A stretch of 40,194 nt of DNA from the NCBI GenBank assembly GCA_021162805.1, contig JAGGXZ010000230.1, positions 1-40,194 of the forward strand, given 5' to 3'. Positions 8,561 through 17,212 of the stretch are shown piece by piece. The notes below the pieces were generated by a model that did no database searches, was not told the origin of the DNA, and saw nothing but the letters and a program-made list of their open reading frames with translations. Source of the DNA: Candidatus Poribacteria bacterium (GTDB lineage Bacteria > Poribacteria > WGA-4E > B28-G17). Position numbers and translations under genes: made by a program. Each line of letters opens with the position of its first letter. The first letter of the stretch is position 1.

Positions 8561-8596
8561 AGGGGCTAGGCATTCAGAGAAGAATACCTAGCCCCT
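8561..8596. terminator. Inverted repeat between divergent genes
   Basis: A perfect 10-bp stem, AGGGGCTAGG (8561-8570) with CCTAGCCCCT (8587-8596), has a 16-nt loop. It stands between the divergent promoters of the FGE gene and the TolB-LamG operon. It lacks a clear U-tract, so it could be an insulator hairpin, a binding site for a dimeric regulator or a weak terminator. Confidence 0.4.
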
Positions 8597-8644
8597 TATT
8601 TAACAGAGATTTAACAACCTTGAAATAACCTCTAAAACCTCTCA

Positions 8645-8653
8645 TGTTAAAAT
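8645..8653 (+). promoter_or_regulatory. Extended -10 element for the TolB-LamG/acetylation operon
   Basis: TGTTAAAAT (8645-8653) matches the TGnTARAAT extended -10 seen at other promoters in this window and lies 45 bp before the start at 8698. No good -35 stands at 16-18 bp, so this promoter may be weak or activator-dependent. Confidence 0.4.
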
Positions 8654-8697
8654 GTCCTCGACAGATAAACACATCAAGTTGAGGACAGGGGACTAAG

Positions 8698-10320
8698 ATG
8701 AGACGTATCAAGGGGCTTGAGGTAACAACATCGATCTTCCTCATCTTAATCTCGGCGCTGATGGGGTTTGCGAAGCCAAACCTACCGGATGTCAACGGGT
8801 TCATAGTCTGGACGTCCAACCGGGATGGTGATTGGGAGATCTTTCGGATGAACCTGGACGGGACCGATAGGAAGCAGCTGACGCGCAATAACTCTCCCGA
8901 TACGACGGCGAAGATCTCGCCGGATGGGAGGATGATAGCGTGGACGAGGGAGCGGCGAGGAAGAAGGGAAGTCTGGGTGATGAACGCCGACGGATCGAAT
9001 CAGCACAAGGTGGTCTCGAACGCCAGCATGGGTGTATGGCTATCGAGGAGCGAGATTGTCATCTTCCGAGGGAGAAACGAGGTTGAGACTTACGTCCATG
9101 ATCTGAAGAGCGGATCGGAGAGGAGGACCTGGCCTCCTAAAGGGGCTAGGCTGAGGCCCCGCGAGGTTCGAGGCGCAACGCCCTCACCGAACGGGAGATA
9201 TTTCGTGGGCTGGTCTCCCAACCCCCGAGGAACGTGGATTTTCAGCTCTGACGGTAGGTTCCAGAAACACATACATGGGGGCTGCGAGGGTCATTTCGCC
9301 CCCGACGGTTCCTTCGTCTACTGGGTGATGTCACCGGGCACGTTCGGCAAGGCCTCGCTAAAGGGCGAGATATCCGGCGAGCTTTACAAGGTTGATCAAA
9401 ACAAGATGTGGTATGGGCATACTTATTTCCCCCAGCTCTCATCTGATATGCGCTACCTCGTCTACGGCGCTTGTCCCAACAATCAACACGATCATAACAC
9501 CTCGGACTACGAAATCTTCCTGATGAGGATGAAAGGGCTGAAACCCGCCTGGAGTTGGCCGCTTCGGCTGACGTATCACCCCAAAACGGATAGATGGCCG
9601 GACATATTCATACAAGGAGGTAAGAGGCGGTCGAGGGAGCGGGTGAGATCGGGACTGATCGCCCTATACGCCTTCACTGAGGGTAAGGGGACGGTCGTTC
9701 ACGACATCAGCGGGGTTAACCCGCCTTTGAACCTTCGGATAAAGGACCCAAAAGCCATCAGATGGATCAAGGGTGATAACGGCGTGGAGTTTGTCAAATC
9801 GAGTATGATCATAAGCGAAGGCGGAGCGGAAAAGCTGCTCAGGAAACTCAGATCGACAGGGAAGCTCTCGATCGAAGTCTGGGTTCAACCGGCGAATCTG
9901 CGACAAACCGGCCCTTCACGTATAGTGTCCATGTCGAAGGACCCGCTTAACCGGAATTTCACGCTCGGCCAGATAAAGTCGGATATAGCCTATAGGCTGA
10001 GAACGACGAAAACCAATCCGAACGGCATACCAGAATTGGATACGACGAGTCGGGTTCTTGACGGGGGAGTGGTGCATCTTGTCGCAACCTATGACGGCAG
10101 GGTGAAGCATCTTTATGTAAACGGGGTGAGACATCCCGAATCTCAGAGGATGAGCGGCGATTTCCGAAAGTGGAACTCCTTTCCGCTCATCATAGGAAAC
10201 GAAGCAACGGGCGATAGAACCTGGCTGGGGAAGGTCTTTCTGGTGGCGATCTACGACCGCCCGCTCAGACCAGATGAGGTGATGAGGAATTACAGGGCAG
10301 GATGGAGGATCGAAAGATGA
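8698..10320 (+). CDS. Secreted TolB-like propeller fused to a LamG domain
   Basis: A 540-residue exported protein, started by ATG after AGGGG. Residues 1-25 are a signal peptide. Residues about 35-300 are PD40/TolB-type propeller repeats (SNRDGDWEIFRMNLDGTDR, AKISPDGRMIAWT, VWVMNADGSNQHKV, SSDMRYLVYGA). Residues about 318-538 are a LamG/ConA-like lectin domain (SGLIALYAFTEGKGTVVHDI, LSIEVWVQP, HLVATYDGRVKHLYVNGV, VFLVAIYDRPLRPDEVMRNY). The stop overlaps the next start (ATGA at 10317-10320), so it heads the acetylation operon. The lectin-propeller combination suggests it binds the exported polymer or cell-surface glycan. That role is inferred from context. Confidence 0.8.
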   Translation: MRRIKGLEVTTSIFLILISALMGFAKPNLPDVNGFIVWTSNRDGDWEIFRMNLDGTDRKQLTRNNSPDTTAKISPDGRMIAWTRERRGRREVWVMNADGSNQHKVVSNASMGVWLSRSEIVIFRGRNEVETYVHDLKSGSERRTWPPKGARLRPREVRGATPSPNGRYFVGWSPNPRGTWIFSSDGRFQKHIHGGCEGHFAPDGSFVYWVMSPGTFGKASLKGEISGELYKVDQNKMWYGHTYFPQLSSDMRYLVYGACPNNQHDHNTSDYEIFLMRMKGLKPAWSWPLRLTYHPKTDRWPDIFIQGGKRRSRERVRSGLIALYAFTEGKGTVVHDISGVNPPLNLRIKDPKAIRWIKGDNGVEFVKSSMIISEGGAEKLLRKLRSTGKLSIEVWVQPANLRQTGPSRIVSMSKDPLNRNFTLGQIKSDIAYRLRTTKTNPNGIPELDTTSRVLDGGVVHLVATYDGRVKHLYVNGVRHPESQRMSGDFRKWNSFPLIIGNEATGDRTWLGKVFLVAIYDRPLRPDEVMRNYRAGWRIER

Positions 10321-12242
10321 GGCGAGTTCCCCTGACGCTCTTGATACTGCTAGCCCTATCCTCCCTAGCCTTATCCGGGGGTTTAATCTCAGACAAGGTG
10401 GCGATAGGAAGGTTCAACAGATCGTATAACCGGTTGAGCTCCAGGGTCATGATGAGATTCATCGAAAAACCCACGCTTGCAGCCCTCGACTACGCGGCAT
10501 ATCATGCAAACGTGATGTTAAATCAGCCGGAGCCCGAGGACTTCGTTCGGCCCCCGGAACCTCTATCGCTCGAGGAACTCAGCTTTGGCGGCGCACTCTC
10601 TCCGCCCTCGCTGAGGGACAGGATAGAGCAGACGCCTCTCACCAGGGAGGAAATCTCCTCACCGATGGCTTGGTCGCCGATGATGGATTACCTGGCCGAG
10701 TGGAATTACGACGAGTCCTTGGAGCTCATGATGGTCGGTGCAAAGGTTAGCGGTGAGAAATGGGGAAATCCAAGGCTTTCCATTCCCCCTCAGAGTATCA
10801 CCACCGCCTACCTTCACGGCCCGAAAGGCAAGGAGGAGATCTGGGTCAAGGTGGAGTTCAAACCGTGGGTGAAATTCCTCAAAGGCGTCGACGATGAGGA
10901 TAAGGACGGATTCCCGGAGATATACGGCAGGATAGATCCAAGGAGATACTCACGCAGATTAATCGCCAGGCTTAAAGGCCATTACCTCTCCAAGCTGTTA
11001 AGCGCCTCGGAGGTAGAGGATTACTTCCACGAACTTTCGTCCAATTGGTATGAGAAGTACAACACGGATATGCTGGATGTGAACCTCAACCGTCCGTGGC
11101 CTAACCTTCAAACTGAACCGGAGATCGTTAAGGAGCTCGGAGGTATAATCGTTCGAAACCCCACGGCCATAATCAAGGGCAGACCCTTCGGTAGGCCGAT
11201 ATATAACCTCTTCGTCGTCGATCCGCCCGATGAAAACATGAAGGCTAACATCGAAAGATGGAAGTCGGAGCTGCAAAGATGGGGGGATGGGAGCTGGGAA
11301 AGATGGCGGGGGAAGATCTCGGGTTTTCAAAAGGATATCCGCGATATACTTTCCAAGTTGCCGAAGGGAGCCAAAGGGATAGAGGGCAGAAACGGGTTCC
11401 TCTTCTTCCGCGGATCGCTCGAATATATCCTCAGCGGCGATCTTCGAAAACAGCGTAACGATCCCTTCCCCGCCATAGTTGATTACAAAAACAGGCTCGG
11501 GAAAAAGGGGATAGACATGTTGTTCGTGATCGTTCCGGCGAAGCCGGAGTTGTACCCCGAAAAGCTCTCCGATCATGCCCCCGACAGGAATGGGCCGTAT
11601 GTCACCCCCTACACCAGGAAGTTCCTCCTTGAGCTCGCCGAGGCAGGGGTAGAGACGATCGATCTGCTGCCCGCCTTCATGCGGGAGAGGGACCAAGGGG
11701 ATGAGCCGATCTACATGAAGCTCGACACGCATTGGTCCAACAGAGCCATCCGAATCGCCGCCCATCTTATAGCTGAAAGGATCAAACGTTATCCCTGGTT
11801 TAAGGAGGTGTGCAGATCTCCGATAAGATACAGAACCAGAGAGGTGGAGGTGGTCAGATTAGGAGATATAAGGGGGATGCTTCCCGAGGAGGAGAGGATC
11901 AAATATCCGCCGATGAGGCTCAAGGCACAGCAGGTCTTAAATCCTGATGGGAGCCCGTACAGGGATGATAAATCCTCTCCGATAGTGATCCTGGGGGATA
12001 GCTTCTGCGGCGTATTTCACTTCGAAGACTGCAAACATGCTGGGATCTCGGCCCATATCGCCAAGGAGATCGGCATGCCCGTCGATCTGATTATGGCATA
12101 CGGCAGCGGCCCCAGGATACGTAAGCTCTTCGCCCGAAGGGGCAAGGATGCCATCCGAAGTAAGAGATTGGTAATCTGGATGACGGCGGCGAGAGATCTG
12201 TATAACTATTGGGCGCCGTGGGAGATCGTGCCGGTGCCATGA
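10317..12242 (+). CDS. AlgX/AlgJ-like SGNH-fold protein, polysaccharide O-acetylation
   Basis: About 641 residues. The start ATG at 10317 overlaps the previous stop and has GGAGG 8 nt upstream. The ORF could be extended five codons to 10302, but that start has no ribosome site. A signal peptide (MRRVPLTLLILLALSSLALS) is followed by a long N-terminal region of unknown fold (about 30-350), then the AlgX/AlgJ-type SGNH domain: GRNGFLFFRGSLEYI (about 356), LFVIVPAKPELYPEKLS, DTHWSN (about 468, Asp-His pair) and VILGDSFCG (about 559, nucleophile Ser). In alginate systems AlgJ and AlgX transfer acetyl groups to the polymer in the periplasm, supplied by the MBOAT protein AlgI. The adjacent AlgI-like gene supports the same job here. 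The extra 330-residue N-terminal part is unusual for the family. Confidence 0.75.
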   Translation: MRRVPLTLLILLALSSLALSGGLISDKVAIGRFNRSYNRLSSRVMMRFIEKPTLAALDYAAYHANVMLNQPEPEDFVRPPEPLSLEELSFGGALSPPSLRDRIEQTPLTREEISSPMAWSPMMDYLAEWNYDESLELMMVGAKVSGEKWGNPRLSIPPQSITTAYLHGPKGKEEIWVKVEFKPWVKFLKGVDDEDKDGFPEIYGRIDPRRYSRRLIARLKGHYLSKLLSASEVEDYFHELSSNWYEKYNTDMLDVNLNRPWPNLQTEPEIVKELGGIIVRNPTAIIKGRPFGRPIYNLFVVDPPDENMKANIERWKSELQRWGDGSWERWRGKISGFQKDIRDILSKLPKGAKGIEGRNGFLFFRGSLEYILSGDLRKQRNDPFPAIVDYKNRLGKKGIDMLFVIVPAKPELYPEKLSDHAPDRNGPYVTPYTRKFLLELAEAGVETIDLLPAFMRERDQGDEPIYMKLDTHWSNRAIRIAAHLIAERIKRYPWFKEVCRSPIRYRTREVEVVRLGDIRGMLPEEERIKYPPMRLKAQQVLNPDGSPYRDDKSSPIVILGDSFCGVFHFEDCKHAGISAHIAKEIGMPVDLIMAYGSGPRIRKLFARRGKDAIRSKRLVIWMTAARDLYNYWAPWEIVPVP

Positions 12243-12259
12243 GGAGGTAAAGTCGGGAG

Positions 12260-13681
12260 ATGGTATTCGCATCGCACATATTCATCTTCTACTTCCTCCC
12301 CACGGCGTTGCTCCTATATTATCTCGTCCCCAGGAAATCGAAACACCTGATTTTGACGATCGTCAGCTACATCTTCTACGGGTGGGCTAACCCCTGGTAT
12401 ATCCTGCTCATCCTAGCATCAACGGCGGTGGACTACCTATGCGGGTTGATGATAGCCGGCAGGATCACCCTCTTTCCCTCCTCATCCCACACTCAACGCA
12501 GGTTGGCCGTCTTCATCTCGGTGGTGACCAACCTTTCGCTTCTCGGCTTTTTCAAGTACTTCGCCTTTGCCCAATCCAATCTGAACGCGATCCTTCAGGC
12601 CTTCGGAAGGGAGGCATTTGAGGTGCTCAGGATCACCCTGCCCGTCGGGATCTCCTTCTACACGTTTCAGTCGATGAGCTACACGATAGATCTCTATCGA
12701 GGTCATGCGCGACCGGCGAACTCTTTCGTGGATTTCGCCTGTTACGTCTCGATGTTTCCCCAGCTTGTCGCCGGCCCGATCGTCCGATATAGCGATATAG
12801 CCGATCAGCTCATCCACAGAACCTGCACGCTTGAGAAGTTCTCGCGCGGGATGATCTTCTTCATCCTGGGCTTCGCCAAAAAGGTGCTTCTGGCCAATCC
12901 GATGGGGGAAGTGGCGGATGCCTCGTTCAACGCCGGATCGCTGACATGGTATGATGCTTGGATAGGGGTTATAGCATACGCCTTTCAGATCTACTTCGAC
13001 TTCAGCGGATACTCGGATATGGCGATAGGACTGGGATTGATGCTTGGATTCCAGTTCTCCAAGAACTTCGACTCTCCGTATCACGCCGAGAGCATCACGA
13101 GCTTCTGGCGTCGCTGGCACATATCGTTATCCTCATGGCTTCGGGACTACCTCTATATCCCTTTAGGGGGCAACCGTAAGGGCCGAAAGCGGACATACTT
13201 CAACCTCATGACCGTCATGCTGCTGGGAGGGTTATGGCACGGGGCTCAGTGGAAATTCGTCATATGGGGCGGAATCCACGGATGTATGCTGGCCTTCGAG
13301 AGGATGCTCGGCAAGGAAAGCCCTTACCGGTTTCTCCCAAGAGCCTTTCGGGTGATGATCACCTTCACGATAATTCTGATCACGTGGGTGTTCTTCAGGG
13401 CCGATAGCTTAAGGGAGGCCCTCAGGTATCTGGGCTATATGTTCGGGCTGAAGGGAGCATGGCATACCTCCCTTCTGCTCGGATCGATCATCTATACGCC
13501 CTATCACCTGATCATCATGTTCACCTGCGCGGCCGTCACCTGGTTCGGGAAACAGTCATGGGATTTCGCCCAAAGTGGAATCACTCCGCTGAAGCTGACG
13601 ATGTTGATACCGCTTTTCATCCTAACCTTGGCGACGCTTTTCACTCAGGGTTTCAATCCGTTTCTCTACTTCCAGTTCTAA
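12260..13681 (+). CDS. AlgI-like membrane-bound O-acyltransferase (MBOAT)
   Basis: A 473-residue polytopic inner-membrane protein, the usual length for AlgI/DltB-type MBOATs. It opens in the family manner (MVFASHIFIFYFLPTALLLYYLV). It carries the MBOAT landmarks PVGISFYTFQSMSYTIDLYRG, FPQLVAGPIVRYSDI, FDFSGYSDMAIG, FWRRWHISLSSWLRDYLYIP and LLGGLWHGAQWKFVIWGGIH. The last holds the catalytic His (about residue 327). It moves acetyl groups across the inner membrane to periplasmic SGNH acetyltransferases. It is 17 bp after one AlgX-like gene and 17 bp before another, with GAGGAGG upstream. Confidence 0.9.
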   Translation: MVFASHIFIFYFLPTALLLYYLVPRKSKHLILTIVSYIFYGWANPWYILLILASTAVDYLCGLMIAGRITLFPSSSHTQRRLAVFISVVTNLSLLGFFKYFAFAQSNLNAILQAFGREAFEVLRITLPVGISFYTFQSMSYTIDLYRGHARPANSFVDFACYVSMFPQLVAGPIVRYSDIADQLIHRTCTLEKFSRGMIFFILGFAKKVLLANPMGEVADASFNAGSLTWYDAWIGVIAYAFQIYFDFSGYSDMAIGLGLMLGFQFSKNFDSPYHAESITSFWRRWHISLSSWLRDYLYIPLGGNRKGRKRTYFNLMTVMLLGGLWHGAQWKFVIWGGIHGCMLAFERMLGKESPYRFLPRAFRVMITFTIILITWVFFRADSLREALRYLGYMFGLKGAWHTSLLLGSIIYTPYHLIIMFTCAAVTWFGKQSWDFAQSGITPLKLTMLIPLFILTLATLFTQGFNPFLYFQF

Positions 13682-13698
13682 TCAGGGGGTTTCAAGGG

Positions 13699-15207
13699 AT
13701 GAGGGGAAATCTTAAAACCGAACGGGATAAGAGGGGTTTAATGCTTCTATCGTTGATCCTGTTCCTACTCCCCCTGTTTTCCGTCCCCATCATCCAATTG
13801 ATATATGAGAAAGCCAAAGGCAGGCCGGTTCAGGAGTTGGATCTCTTCAAACGTCTTCCCACAGCCTCATATCTGAGGGAGTATCAGGACAGGCTTAAGG
13901 ATCAATCTGTGGTGGCGAGGTTCACCAGGAGAAGATACCAGTGGCTGTTGACCGATCTGCTCAGACGTGGAAACAGCAAGGTCATCGTCGGCCGGGACGG
14001 ATGGCTCTTTTACCGTCCGGCCGTGGATTACATAGTCCGTCCCGAGCTGCGTCCCGAAGTTTTAACGGCCATCCTTACCTTCCATAGATCCCTGAAGGCT
14101 CATGGAATCGATCTGATCCTGGTTCCCGTTCCCGTCAAAGCGACCATCTATCCGGAGCACCTCTCCAAGAGATACGATCCAAATTGGGGGCCAGCCATGA
14201 ACCGACATGTCGGGGAACTCTTCGATCGGCTTCGTGCCTCGGGGGTGAAGGTGTTCGACCTAACCCACCTTCTATGGGAGAGGAGATGGAAAGGGGATAG
14301 TCTCCTCTATCTCCCACAGGATACCCATTGGTCGCCCTCCGGTATGAGTATAGTCGCCAAAGCCCTTGCAGAGGAGATCAAGAGGGAGGGATGGCTTGAT
14401 GGAGTAGAGAGGACGCGGTTTTACACGGAATCCGTCAGCCTGAAACGACACGGCGATCTCTATGATATGCTCCAACTGCCCTATGAAAGCAGAAGGTTGA
14501 GGCCGACCGAAATTCGTATCGAGAGGGTTCTTCACGGCGCGGGCGATCCTGTCCTCCCAGATCCCTCCTCGCCGATAATCCTCCTCGGCGATAGCTTCAC
14601 GAACGTCTACTCTCAGGCGAAGATGGGATGGGGAGATCACGCCGGCTTTTCAGAACATCTGTCGTTTGAGATGGGCATACGGCTCGATGTGATCGCCATA
14701 AACGGCGGAGGATCAACGGCATGTAGGGAAGCGTTGATCAGGAGACAAAGCGCTTTGTCCGGCAAAAGACTTGTCATATGGCAGTTCACAACCAGAGACC
14801 TCGCCGATCCGGAGAGCGAATGGAAGGTGTTGGAGGTTCCTCCGCCTTCCATCCCCATCGCAAGGGCTGACGGAGATGAACTGACGGTGGTCGGTGAGAC
14901 AACCCTCGTCTCCTTCGTCCCAGATCCCATGCAGGTTCCATATACCGAGTGTCTCACGTATGTCAAATATAAAGTTCTATCGGTCGAGGACGGGGTTTAT
15001 GATGGCAAAGAGCTCCTGGCGGTGTTTTGGGGGATGAGGGATTCCAAGCTCATGCCGGCGGCAAGGTTCAAGGTGGGCGAAAGGCATCGGCTTATCCTCG
15101 AGCCGTTAAGCGAGCATCCGGAGTTAAACCACATCATGCGGGCGGACGATACGGACGCTTACGATCTCACCCCGTTCTGGGCAGTGAAGTTCACCCGCCT
15201 CAAATAG
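13699..15207 (+). CDS. Second AlgX/AlgJ-like SGNH-fold protein
   Basis: A 502-residue protein. I place the start at the ATG at 13699, after AGGGGG. The open frame reaches further upstream, but that part overlaps the MBOAT gene out of frame. One N-terminal transmembrane anchor (about 14-33, LMLLSLILFLLPLFSVPII) is followed by the SGNH domain: GRDGWLFYRPAVDYIV (about 97), LILVPVPVKATIYPEHLS, QDTHWSPSGM (about 207) and IILLGDSFTNVYS (about 297). A C-terminal domain of about 120 residues (from DELTVVGETTLVSF) is probably a beta-rich carbohydrate-binding module, as in AlgX. It is a paralogue of the protein at 10317. Having two suggests a division of labour such as donor relay and polymer transfer, as proposed for AlgJ and AlgX. 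Confidence 0.8.
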   Translation: MRGNLKTERDKRGLMLLSLILFLLPLFSVPIIQLIYEKAKGRPVQELDLFKRLPTASYLREYQDRLKDQSVVARFTRRRYQWLLTDLLRRGNSKVIVGRDGWLFYRPAVDYIVRPELRPEVLTAILTFHRSLKAHGIDLILVPVPVKATIYPEHLSKRYDPNWGPAMNRHVGELFDRLRASGVKVFDLTHLLWERRWKGDSLLYLPQDTHWSPSGMSIVAKALAEEIKREGWLDGVERTRFYTESVSLKRHGDLYDMLQLPYESRRLRPTEIRIERVLHGAGDPVLPDPSSPIILLGDSFTNVYSQAKMGWGDHAGFSEHLSFEMGIRLDVIAINGGGSTACREALIRRQSALSGKRLVIWQFTTRDLADPESEWKVLEVPPPSIPIARADGDELTVVGETTLVSFVPDPMQVPYTECLTYVKYKVLSVEDGVYDGKELLAVFWGMRDSKLMPAARFKVGERHRLILEPLSEHPELNHIMRADDTDAYDLTPFWAVKFTRLK

Positions 15208-15312
15208 GAGACGTAAGAAAGCCGGCCGCTGAGCAGCCATGAACATAAACGTTCTATGTTCGCCGCCGAGGTTTGCGGCTGTCAGGCGAAGTGCGGGACG
15301 ACATCGGGTAAT

Positions 15313-16953
15313 CTACTCGGCAGGCTCCTGTCGAGTGACGATCGGCACGTATCCCACCTCCAGCCCCGGCGGAGGAGTCACGATGAGCGCAGGGTCAATG
15401 CTTGCCAATCTGCCGACCTCCGGTGGCGGCAGGTAGTCTCGCTCCTTTCGCCAGAGCCGATGGATCATCTCGACGCGCGCTTGTAGCTCCTCCCGTTCCT
15501 CGTCGGTCAGGTCGGCGTTCAACAGAGCCGGTTGATCGGCGAAGCGATACCAGTAATAGGTCACGAGGCTTCCATCGCCCAGGCGGACCTGAAACGGTCC
15601 TGCGACCGGCCCGGGTTTCTTCCAACAGCTGTCCGGCTCCTCAGGCGTCACATAAGCCTCCGGCGGAGGCTCTGCGGGTGGTCGGAATTCGTATTTCGTT
15701 AACCCTGTCTCCGGTGGAACTTGATCGGGAAGGACAGGCACCCATCTCGCCTTGTCACCCTCCTTCACCAGATGGTAGTACTCCGGAAGCCTGACGAGCC
15801 GACAGCTTCCGTAGCTTCTCGTCGTCACGAGCTGCCGATTCCACCTGAAGCCGAACGTGACAGGATCGGATGCCACAGGGGTCGCAAAGGAGCTCCAATC
15901 GACAGGCGCTCGTTCCTCCTCAGGCATGTCCGGGGTGTGGATCCGCCATGTGGCCCAACCGTTTCCGGGGAAGGTGTGGACACGAGCAGCTCGGATGTTG
16001 ATTCGATCGACAGGCGAGCCTCCCTGAAACCACCTCTCCACAGCGTTCCAAAGCGCATCTTTGCTGTACGAGATGACCTTATGCACGAGGGTCCCCACAC
16101 CATCCGGTCCTACTGGGAAGTCCGTCGGAGCTATACGGGCATAAGTTTCGCCTCTGGAATCGGAAGCGATCACAGCGGGGATATACTGTGTCTCCATCTG
16201 CAGCGCCCTGTTGGGGTCTGAAGGTCGGCTGTCGAGGAACATGCCCGCCAGGGTAGGATCATCGAGTGATGGTTTTGACCAGAAGTAAGGAAGGAAGAAG
16301 GCCACCGGCCCTTTGAAGTTGGCCGTGTTGAGGAAGAGGGTCCAGCAGTGATTGCCGGTCGGCACATCCTTGCCGGCGGTTCCGGATTTGGGTCGGGTCA
16401 GCGGCAGAGGCAGGTATCCGTATCCGAACAGCTCTCCACAGGCGCCCTGTTTCAGGTTTAAGCCATCCGGCGGCCACAGGAGCCATGGGCTCAGCTGTGC
16501 AACCCCGTACTTGCCCAGCGGCCGACTCCAATCCCTGCCTTTCCCCGCCCCCGGCCCGTTGGCCCATGCGGAAAAGTTCAGGGCGACGCCGCCCATGATG
16601 AACTTGGGCGTGATGGTGGCGAAGCGTGTATCCCTCCACCACCCCAGACCGCCTTCGATGTCAGAATAGAGCTCCCTTGAGGGAGGTTTCTCATACTGGG
16701 CGAACATCCAGGTGCTGACCAGGCCGCTCTGGAAGCGATGGCCCGGATACTCCTCCAGCAGCGGCCAGGCGGCCACATACATGGAGAAACCGCCGTTATA
16801 GCTCGGTTCAACCCGTTCGTTAGGTATAATCAGATAGCCCGCAAGCACCGCCTCCCGGATCTCCCCGGCGTGGGTCTCCGGAGATGAAGGCAGGGCAAAG
16901 GCCATAACAGCGGTGCTGAGCAGCCATGAACATGTTTTACTGCTGAACATCAT
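15313..16953 (-). CDS. Large secreted protein of unknown function
   Basis: A 546-residue protein that I cannot assign to a family. The start is one of two adjacent ATGs after GGAGGG. A signal peptide (about 1-29, ending SSPETHAG) precedes a soluble chain. The chain is rich in aromatic and Pro residues (YNGGFSMYVAAWPLLEEYPG, FALNFSAWANGPGAGKGRDW-type stretches, GYGYLPLPLTRPKSG, VAFFLPYFWSKPSLDD). There are few Cys and no internal membrane segment. The pattern recalls proteins that build long surface or polysaccharide-active structures, but no catalytic motif is visible. It is a single gene with its own promoter (16982-17010) and converges on the acetylation operon. A 19-bp piece of its 5' end recurs exactly at 15228-15246, just past its stop. 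Confidence 0.75.
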   Translation of the reverse strand: MMFSSKTCSWLLSTAVMAFALPSSPETHAGEIREAVLAGYLIIPNERVEPSYNGGFSMYVAAWPLLEEYPGHRFQSGLVSTWMFAQYEKPPSRELYSDIEGGLGWWRDTRFATITPKFIMGGVALNFSAWANGPGAGKGRDWSRPLGKYGVAQLSPWLLWPPDGLNLKQGACGELFGYGYLPLPLTRPKSGTAGKDVPTGNHCWTLFLNTANFKGPVAFFLPYFWSKPSLDDPTLAGMFLDSRPSDPNRALQMETQYIPAVIASDSRGETYARIAPTDFPVGPDGVGTLVHKVISYSKDALWNAVERWFQGGSPVDRINIRAARVHTFPGNGWATWRIHTPDMPEEERAPVDWSSFATPVASDPVTFGFRWNRQLVTTRSYGSCRLVRLPEYYHLVKEGDKARWVPVLPDQVPPETGLTKYEFRPPAEPPPEAYVTPEEPDSCWKKPGPVAGPFQVRLGDGSLVTYYWYRFADQPALLNADLTDEEREELQARVEMIHRLWRKERDYLPPPEVGRLASIDPALIVTPPPGLEVGYVPIVTRQEPAE

Positions 16954-16981
16954 AAACCCTCCACGGAGGAGATATATGTGG

Positions 16982-17010
16982 AATCTAGCACATCCTTACC
17001 CCTTCGTCAA
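16982..17010 (-). promoter_or_regulatory. Sigma70-like promoter for the 546-residue secreted protein gene
   Basis: Minus-strand TTGACG (17010-17005) and TAGATT (16987-16982) are 17 bp apart, with TGC before the -10. They lie about 30 bp upstream of the start at 16953. Confidence 0.65.
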
Positions 17011-17036
17011 GAGGTTTGGGGAGAGAGAGATGGCCG

Positions 17037-17089
17037 GATAGGCAAGCCTATCTTCCTGAAGGCTGTGAGCTCCAAAGCTCCCGCAGCCT
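17037..17089. repeat. Two adjacent inverted repeats
   Basis: GATAGGC (17037-17043) pairs with GCCTATC (17046-17052) around two bases. AGGCTG/GAGCT (17060-17071) pairs with AGCTC/CAGCCT (17076-17089). Together they make two hairpins in the gap between the secreted-protein gene and the toxin-antitoxin pair. They may be the end of transcription of the toxin-antitoxin pair or a repetitive unit. Confidence 0.4.
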
Positions 17090-17149
17090 GTAGTATACAG
17101 GGCGGCGGGCGTGGCGATCCGAGGTGATCGCGCCCATGGTGTTGATCCC
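17048..17149 (-). pseudogene. Possible C-terminal remnant of a glycosidase gene
   Basis: Reading 17149 to 17048 on the minus strand gives GINTMGAITSDRHARRP, then VYYRLRELWSS and a stop. The 'D+..+RP.YY.LRELW' pattern is common at the C-termini of GH2 and related glycosidases. There is no start codon in frame that would make a gene. The match is short and could be chance. The rest of 16954-17212 shows only the hairpins and the attC-like half-site. Confidence 0.25.
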
Positions 17150-17171
17150 CGAGCGTGCACCTCGTCGAGCA

Positions 17172-17195
17172 GTCGGCAGCAGCGAGTGGTTAGGC
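17172..17195 (-). other. attC-like half-site after the toxin gene
   Basis: On the minus strand GCCTAAC (17195-17189) fits the integron R'' box RYYYAAC. It is followed after 9 nt by CTGCCGAC, like an L'' box. It starts 18 nt past the toxin stop, where an attC would be expected in a gene cassette. No matching L'/R' half (GTTRRRY) is found within the next 150 nt, so the site is incomplete or a chance match. Confidence 0.3.
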
Positions 17196-17212
17196 ACCAT
17201 TATGTTCCCTGA

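Noticed and set aside
12482-13120. A 212-codon open frame antisense to the MBOAT gene
   Set aside because: Shadow of a strongly conserved membrane protein; composition is Arg- and charge-rich without any fold signal.
13459-13698. An N-terminal extension of the second AlgX-like protein by 80 residues
   Set aside because: It overlaps the MBOAT gene in another frame and lacks a ribosome site; the ATG at 13699 with AGGGGG and a membrane anchor is a better start.
15208-15312. A Cys-rich reading in the gap after the acetylation operon
   Set aside because: Short plus-strand frame with a few cysteines; no start signal and it runs into antisense of the next gene.
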